From NCBI GenBank assembly GCA_002633005.1, contig NMRA01000043.1, positions 530,902-594,901 of the forward strand: a DNA stretch of 64,000 nt, read 5' to 3'. Source of the DNA: Phoronis australis (taxonomy: Eukaryota; Phoronida; Phoronidae). The notes under the pieces were generated by a model. That model was not told the origin of the DNA. It worked only from the letters and a program-made list of their open reading frames with translations, and did not search any database. The position numbers and the translations under genes are program-made. Positions 61,389 through 64,000 of the stretch are shown piece by piece. How positions within the stretch are numbered: the stretch's first letter is position 1; each line of letters opens with the position of its first letter.

Positions 61389-62113
61389 TCAAGCATCAAA
61401 AGACAGTACTTGACAGCGTAGGCAAAGTTGGCATTCACAAGTTTGATGTATATGGCAACTTAACTCATTAATAAAGGTATTAAGATCTTGGTAACATATA
61501 CATTCGGGTAACTTGTTCCATAAAGATACCCCCATGGTGGTGAATAGAATTAAGCCCATAGGATGTCGTGGCGAACCTTCCAGCACGGTGCTCCTTCTCT
61601 CCCCCCCCCCACAGGAGGACAATAATTAAAATATGACCAAATAAATACATAGTAAATCTTCCACTTAGTGTCTGTATCCACTTAAATGAAGCATACGGAA
61701 CAACAAAGACACATATTTTGCTGCTTTGGCACAGAGGTTGTCCACAAGTTCATGGACGTTTCAGTCAATGTACACACCAAACAGATTAACAGAATTCTCA
61801 CATGTAATAATATTCCTGCCAACATAAAGAAACTTTTCAAAAGCATAGAGCGTTATCTCTACTAAGTTTGTAAGACTGTAAGAGTGACAGTTTTGAATTT
61901 TTCAGTTTAAGTAGCAAACATAAATTGTCAATCCATCTCTTTTCCTTTGTCCATAGAATTGTCACAGTGTACAAGTATATTGTCATCTGCGTAATGATTG
62001 TAAAGCTTGCACTTGCCTTCAAGTATATAGAAAATGTCATTTATGAAAACATTGGATAGCAGAGGACCCAGCCTCCCAGGATAGAACCTAGGCTTAGCCT
62101 TTCTTTGGGGCAC
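61389..62113 (-). mobile_element. Non-LTR retrotransposon ORF2 relic
   Basis: At 62113-61928 the minus frame reads GRLGPLLSNVFINDIFY and then YADDNILVHCDNSM, the LGPLLFNxFINDL and YADD blocks of a CR1/Jockey-type reverse transcriptase. The Asp pair of the catalytic motif is intact in this fragment. At 61622-61389 the frame MGVSLWNKLPECICYQDLN matches the usual C-terminal LWNxLP segment of such ORFs. The stretch between contains stops, and the element is deeply truncated at 5'. It is in the same orientation as the Kelch gene, inside its putative first intron. Confidence 0.75.
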
Positions 62114-62201
62114 ACCTTTTAGGCAATAGCTACAAGCAGTAGGCCAAAATAATCATTCAGTTATAGACAGGATACGTGTGGTATTGGTAATACTAACTCA
62201 C

Positions 62202-62420
62202 CTGAAACAATGAAGTTTCAAGAAGAGACAAGTCCGATCATAAGCTGCAGGAAAGTTACTCATAAAAATTAATCGGCGTTGGAAATTTCGTATCGAGAAA
62301 TAAGCGGAAACAGATGAGGACATCTGGTATCAAATTGTGAAATTACAATCGCGATCTTGTGCTCGGCTGCACAATGCTGGCCAAACTTCCGAAGTAGTTG
62401 ACGAGAACTTCATCCTAAAA
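62202..62420 (-). promoter_or_regulatory. Candidate 5'UTR exon of the Kelch gene
   Basis: The minus strand carries a consensus donor TTCAG|GTGAGT at 62202/62201, and the Kelch coding exon needs a spliced leader because its ATG abuts an acceptor. Upstream sequence is richer in CpG (TCGGAAGTTTGG, CCGAGCACAAGATCGCG). The start point is not determinable; the right bound given is approximate. Confidence 0.4.
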
Positions 62421-63410
62421 AATAACACAGTTGGTCCGACTAATTCAGTATCTATAATTTCACAATAACTCCAAGCATTTTTGGGACTCAAAAAGCCATT
62501 GTTTTGCCGAGGAGTTCATTGGGATGTCGATCACCGGAGCAAACGGCTGAATCCTTCAGTGCGCCTTCAACGAATGTCGCACAGATGATTTTTTTCACTC
62601 ATTTTTTAATCAGTCAATAATAGTTTGATATGAATTTTAGGCCTACACTTCAAAAATTACCAAGCTTTTCCCAGCGTATTGGCTTGACCGTTGGAAAGCT
62701 GGGGTTTTATTAGGCAATGGCAACGGTCCTCAATCAATGCCACATCCCAAGTGCCACAGGCATCCAGCCACTGAACTGAGGGGCTAGGCCTACGTGCTGC
62801 CTAGGGTTTCGTTACCTCAACGCCTAAGTCAGACTGTGACTATATCTCGTCATAATCAATTTACAAATTAATTCTCGTTGTCTAGACGTTCAGACTGAAG
62901 AAAATGTTTCGCTAATTCAGTGAGTCTCGATTTTAAAAATTCAAAGACGGCTAAAAACTTTCGTGAAAATGTTAATGTTAGGTTGATGACTTAGAAACTT
63001 GTACGCTAAACAATTAGGCCTATCTCATCCAACAACTCAGTGAAATGAGGCGTTCAGCCAAGCCTCGCGCGCGGGGGTCAGTGACTATACTGAGCTGCAG
63101 TCCGTGATGACGGCGTCACCACTCAAGTTCTTTGATGGGCCAAAGACCTCCCCGGTGAGTAGGTCCCGCTACTCTGGAGTCAAACGGTGCATGCTTTCTC
63201 GTGTAAGTCATCTTCAGTGTGGCTAGTAAATTTCATGATTTGCTTTAAGTGGCTCAGGTGATCCCGTTATTTAAAAGCGGCAAGAGGGAAGATTCAATTC
63301 TTATCATAGACCACTGTCTGACTACAATTTTCGAAAATCTCAGTTAGAAGTGACTATATCAGTACTATCGCTTCCTTTCATTCGCCAGCAAGCTTAAACT
63401 TAATGTAAAA
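62421..63410. other. Possible Kelch promoter region
   Basis: Moderately CpG-rich for this window, with a CTCGCGCGCGGGGG run at about 63064. No TATA box or exon was identified with confidence. Confidence 0.3.
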
Positions 63411-63645
63411 ATGGGAAACTGAACGAACTCAAGGACTGTTCGAAAAAATTTGATTACGGGAGACCATACGGTATGTGTTTGAGTTGGAAGGAATTAAAGC
63501 CGGACATCGGCGACCTCCTAATTCGGTACCTCTGTGCGCAAACGGCACTTATAATAGGAACATGACTTTGATGATTTATTCATCGCGGTGAGGCATAATT
63601 CACCAAAAAGCTGCCGGCGCATGAAGGGCCCTATGGTAGCTTGAT
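63411..63645. repeat. Dispersed repeat, copy 2 (pair with 60854-61085)
   Basis: Same ordered blocks as copy 1, with extra CpG-containing insertions (CCGGACATCGGCGACC). Copy 1 looks like a more decayed, CpG-depleted version. Confidence 0.75.
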
Positions 63646-64000
63646 TGTCTCAACAGCCAAGTAGAGACGGTGCAGTCTCGTGCCTGGGATGCAGAGCTCC
63701 CTTATAGGCCTATCTGGCCGATTGAAAGACGTGCGGAAAACGATTTCACGCATAGCCTTGCTCTCAAAAATACCTTTAGAAAACTGTTTCTCATATCCTC
63801 GGACGACCACACCACTTCCCTCGTTCCATTCAGTTTCCGAAAGTCCTTTAACTGTTTATGGTTGCGTTTTTCTGATTGCGGCCAGCTCAATAGTTTGTAT
63901 CCACTGTCTCTCCAAGCCTGTTGCTTCCGTTGACTTGTTATTGGCGTCACTTTTCTTGGTCTCCATCAGTGCATAGGCGGATTTAGGGGGGGGGCAGGGG
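63646..64000. other. Right edge, no gene; start of another repeat
   Basis: Overlapping short ORFs in three frames without family motifs. The last bases (CATAGGCGGATTTAGGGGGG) look like the edge of a common dispersed repeat cut by the window end. Confidence 0.35.

Larger units (their letters stand above)
59425..62201 (-). other. Probable first intron of the Kelch gene
   Basis: Bounded by CAG|GTGAGT at 62202/62201 and CTTCTTAG at 59425. It contains the non-LTR relic and one copy of a dispersed repeat (60854-61085). Confidence 0.55.

Overview
This is a window of animal nuclear DNA, most likely from a marine invertebrate. Coding sequence is split by GT-AG introns of up to about 4.5 kb, the DNA is AT-rich, DNA-transposon debris is dense, and there is one assembly gap (17355-17926) plus a single ambiguous base at 11502. 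The gene set (MOGAT/DGAT2-family acyltransferase, Nck adaptor, NXT/p15 mRNA-export factor, Kelch-like protein) is general to bilaterians. The repeat style is what I would expect of a hemichordate, amphioxus, echinoderm or lophotrochozoan, but the species cannot be fixed from sequence alone.

Layout. (1) 666-1796, minus: two coding exons of a MOGAT/DGAT2-family acyltransferase whose C-terminal exons lie beyond the left edge. (2) 1.8-27 kb: a gene-poor stretch built largely of repeats. It holds a TWA-flanked MITE family (6151, 13347, 24158, with a decayed copy at 45430), a hAT-like element nested in one copy with a perfect 8-bp target duplication, a TA-bounded MITE at 11226, a CpG-rich relic with a frameshifted THAP domain near 15.0-15.7 kb, a 2.6-kb tandem-like repeat loaded with CTCF-like motifs (16.8-19.45 kb, containing the gap), and a TTAA-flanked Kolobok-like element with a THAP relic (25144-26913). 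(3) 27409-33109, plus: complete NCK coding sequence (SH3-SH3-SH3-SH2, 405 aa, two coding exons), followed by a long candidate 3'UTR that contains a 228-bp tandem duplication. (4) 36938-42297, plus: complete four-exon NXT gene (139 aa). Its intron 2 begins with an 8-unit, 39-bp minisatellite seeded on the splice donor, and the acceptor feeding exon 2 sits at the end of another tandem duplication. (5) 42893-48719: two Harbinger-like MITEs with exact TAA and TTA target duplications. (6) 49259-59424, minus: complete nine-coding-exon BTB-BACK-Kelch gene (647 aa), with a probable 5'UTR exon near 62.2-62.4 kb and a non-LTR retrotransposon relic in the first intron. One of its exon-donor junctions is present as four 55-bp tandem copies.

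The four genes are functionally unrelated (lipid synthesis, tyrosine-kinase signalling to actin, mRNA export, probable CUL3 substrate adaptor) and I see no operon-like logic. The most unusual signals are structural: tandem duplications on exon/intron boundaries in two genes, and a dispersed repeat family carrying many copies of a motif that reads as the CTCF core. No prokaryote-type system, CRISPR array or tRNA was seen.
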